Source: Chitinophagaceae bacterium
GTDB lineage: Bacteria; Bacteroidota; Bacteroidia; Chitinophagales; Chitinophagaceae
Length of the DNA stretch: 7,002 nucleotides
Assembly (NCBI GenBank): GCA_021323155.1
Contig: JAJTCI010000125.1
Coordinates: forward strand, 1 to 7,002
Direction: 5' to 3'
Shown in pieces: positions 5,843 through 7,002 of the stretch. Made by a program: the position numbers and the translations under genes. The first letter of the stretch is position 1, and each line of letters starts with the position of its first letter. The notes beneath the pieces were generated by a model that saw nothing but the letters and a program-made list of their open reading frames with translations, made no database searches and had not been told where the DNA came from.

Positions 5843-7002
5843 AACCAACGAACTCGTAGCCGATATCTTGCCGGTAATTCATCCCCTCGAAGGAGACCTG
5901 CTCCAGTATCGCTTTCGATCTCTGTACCGCTTCCCCGATGCTGTTGCCAAATGATGTTACCGCCAATACTCTTCCACCGTTCGTTACAACGACATCACCC
6001 GCCAGTTTAGTACCCGCATGAAAAATAATGCTGTCGCCCTGGTTTTGCGGCAGCGTGACCGGCTTGTTCTTTTCGTAATCGCCCGGGTAGCCACCACTTA
6101 CGGCCATTACCGTGGCGATACTCCCTGGCTCGTATTTGATCTTCACTTCCGCCAGGGCGCCTGTTCCTGTGGCCAGGAACAGTTCCACCAGGTCGTTATC
6201 CAGGCGCGGCATCACGACCTCCGTCTCCGGGTCCCCCATCCGGCAATTGTATTCGATCACGAAGGGCTCACCCTTTACATTCATCAGCCCGAAAAATACG
6301 AAGCCTTTGTAGTCGATATTGGCTTCCTGCAGTCCCTTGACCGTTGGGCGTATCACGCGTTCCTCCACTTTTTGCATGAAAGCATCGTCCATGAACGGCA
6401 CGGGTGTTACACATCCCATCCCGCCGGTATTGGGTCCTGTATCGCCTTCCCCGATGCGTTTGTAATCCTTCGCGTGGCCAATGACCACGTAGTCTTTTCC
6501 ATCGGTGAGCGCGAAAACGCTCACTTCGATGCCCTGCAGGAACTCCTCGATCACCACACGGCTGGACGCCTTGCCAAATTGCTGTCCGATGATCATTTCA
6601 TCGAACACTTTTTGCGCTTCTTCATGCGTAGTAGCGATCACCACGCCTTTTCCCGCGGCAAGTCCATCCGCTTTGAGCACTACCGGAAGTGAATGCGCGG
6701 CGATATAACTTCTTCCTTCGTCGAAACTGTCTTTCGTGAACTCCGCGTAACCCGCGGTGGGAATACCCAGGCGTTGCATGAAATGTTTTGAATAGGCTTT
6801 GCTGCCTTCCAGCTGGGCGCCTTCCGCGGAGGGACCGATGACGATGACGTTGTTGGGAAATCCCAGCTGCCGGAAGAAATCGTAAATGCCATTCACCAGG
6901 GGCTCTTCCGGTCCTACCACCACCATCCCGATGTGATGGTCCTCTACCGCTTTATGAATGGCCTCGAAATCATTTACGCCTATGTCGAGATTGGTACCAA
7001 GC
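5841..7002 (-). CDS. purD: Phosphoribosylamine--glycine ligase (GAR synthetase), 5' end outside the window
   Basis: PurD catalyses the second step of de novo purine synthesis, ATP-dependent joining of glycine to 5-phosphoribosylamine to give GAR, in the cytosol. About 386 residues are visible; the reading frame stays open to the right edge and lacks roughly the first 40 residues, including the usual glycine-rich LLLGSGGREHA start. The ATG at 6926 is internal: the frame upstream of it encodes LGTNLDIGVNDFEAI, typical PurD sequence. The window then shows GPEEPLVNG, the ATP-grasp core (LKADGLAAGKGVVI; GPNTGGMGC) and EYNCRMGDPETEVVMPRL with the Mg/ATP-binding Glu and Asn, and the C-terminal domain ends GYEFVG with a TAG stop at 5843-5841. 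It is 192 nt upstream of mreB on the same strand, so read-through into the mre genes is possible but the function is unrelated. Confidence 0.96.
   Translation of the reverse strand, partial: LGTNLDIGVNDFEAIHKAVEDHHIGMVVVGPEEPLVNGIYDFFRQLGFPNNVIVIGPSAEGAQLEGSKAYSKHFMQRLGIPTAGYAEFTKDSFDEGRSYIAAHSLPVVLKADGLAAGKGVVIATTHEEAQKVFDEMIIGQQFGKASSRVVIEEFLQGIEVSVFALTDGKDYVVIGHAKDYKRIGEGDTGPNTGGMGCVTPVPFMDDAFMQKVEERVIRPTVKGLQEANIDYKGFVFFGLMNVKGEPFVIEYNCRMGDPETEVVMPRLDNDLVELFLATGTGALAEVKIKYEPGSIATVMAVSGGYPGDYEKNKPVTLPQNQGDSIIFHAGTKLAGDVVVTNGGRVLAVTSFGNSIGEAVQRSKAILEQVSFEGMNYRQDIGYEFVG

Noticed and set aside
6018..6692. Plus-strand open frame of 224 codons opposite purD
   Set aside because: Shadow of a conserved purD frame; no family features and no start context.

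Overview
The window reads as chromosomal DNA of a Bacteroidota bacterium, most likely a Chitinophagaceae-like member of Chitinophagia/Sphingobacteriia. The protein sequences point that way: the MreB, MreC, PBP2 and PurD types, a MreC N-terminus starting MRNIFLFIRRY, and an EYNCRMGDPETEV motif in PurD. So do the lack of Shine-Dalgarno sequences, the A-rich leaders, and a promoter candidate of the TTTG/TAnnTTTG class. Base composition is roughly balanced. The assignment rests on recognising protein families and not on a database search. I see no phage, transposase, CRISPR, tRNA or rRNA.

Every credible gene is on the minus strand. In transcription order (right to left) they are purD (5' end cut by the window edge), mreB, mreC, mreD, an FkbM-type methyltransferase, mrdA (PBP2) and rodA (only its first 39 codons are inside). 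mreB to rodA form the elongasome operon for side-wall peptidoglycan synthesis. MreB filaments organise the machine, MreC and MreD link it through the inner membrane, RodA polymerises glycan strands and PBP2 cross-links them. purD belongs to purine biosynthesis and is probably an unrelated upstream neighbour. A promoter candidate for the mre genes lies in the 192-nt gap between purD and mreB.

Junctions fall into two classes. mreC/mreD overlap by one base (TAATG), mreD/fkbM are 5 nt apart and mrdA/rodA are 4 nt apart. The three longer gaps (after purD, mreB and fkbM) each hold a repeat built of 7-nt units in two opposed arms, placed right behind the stop codon of the upstream gene. Two are clear (2291-2375 and 4562-4621), with different heptamers (CAGGTTG/CAACCTG and AAGCTnn/CAGCTTG). 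The third (5780-5842) is degenerate and tentative. This is the most unusual feature of the window and is not explained by the genes.

Other points of interest are the methyltransferase inserted in a conserved cell-shape operon, a Cys/His cluster in PBP2 that may bind zinc, a TTG start for mreC, and a small perfect hairpin just upstream of mrdA.
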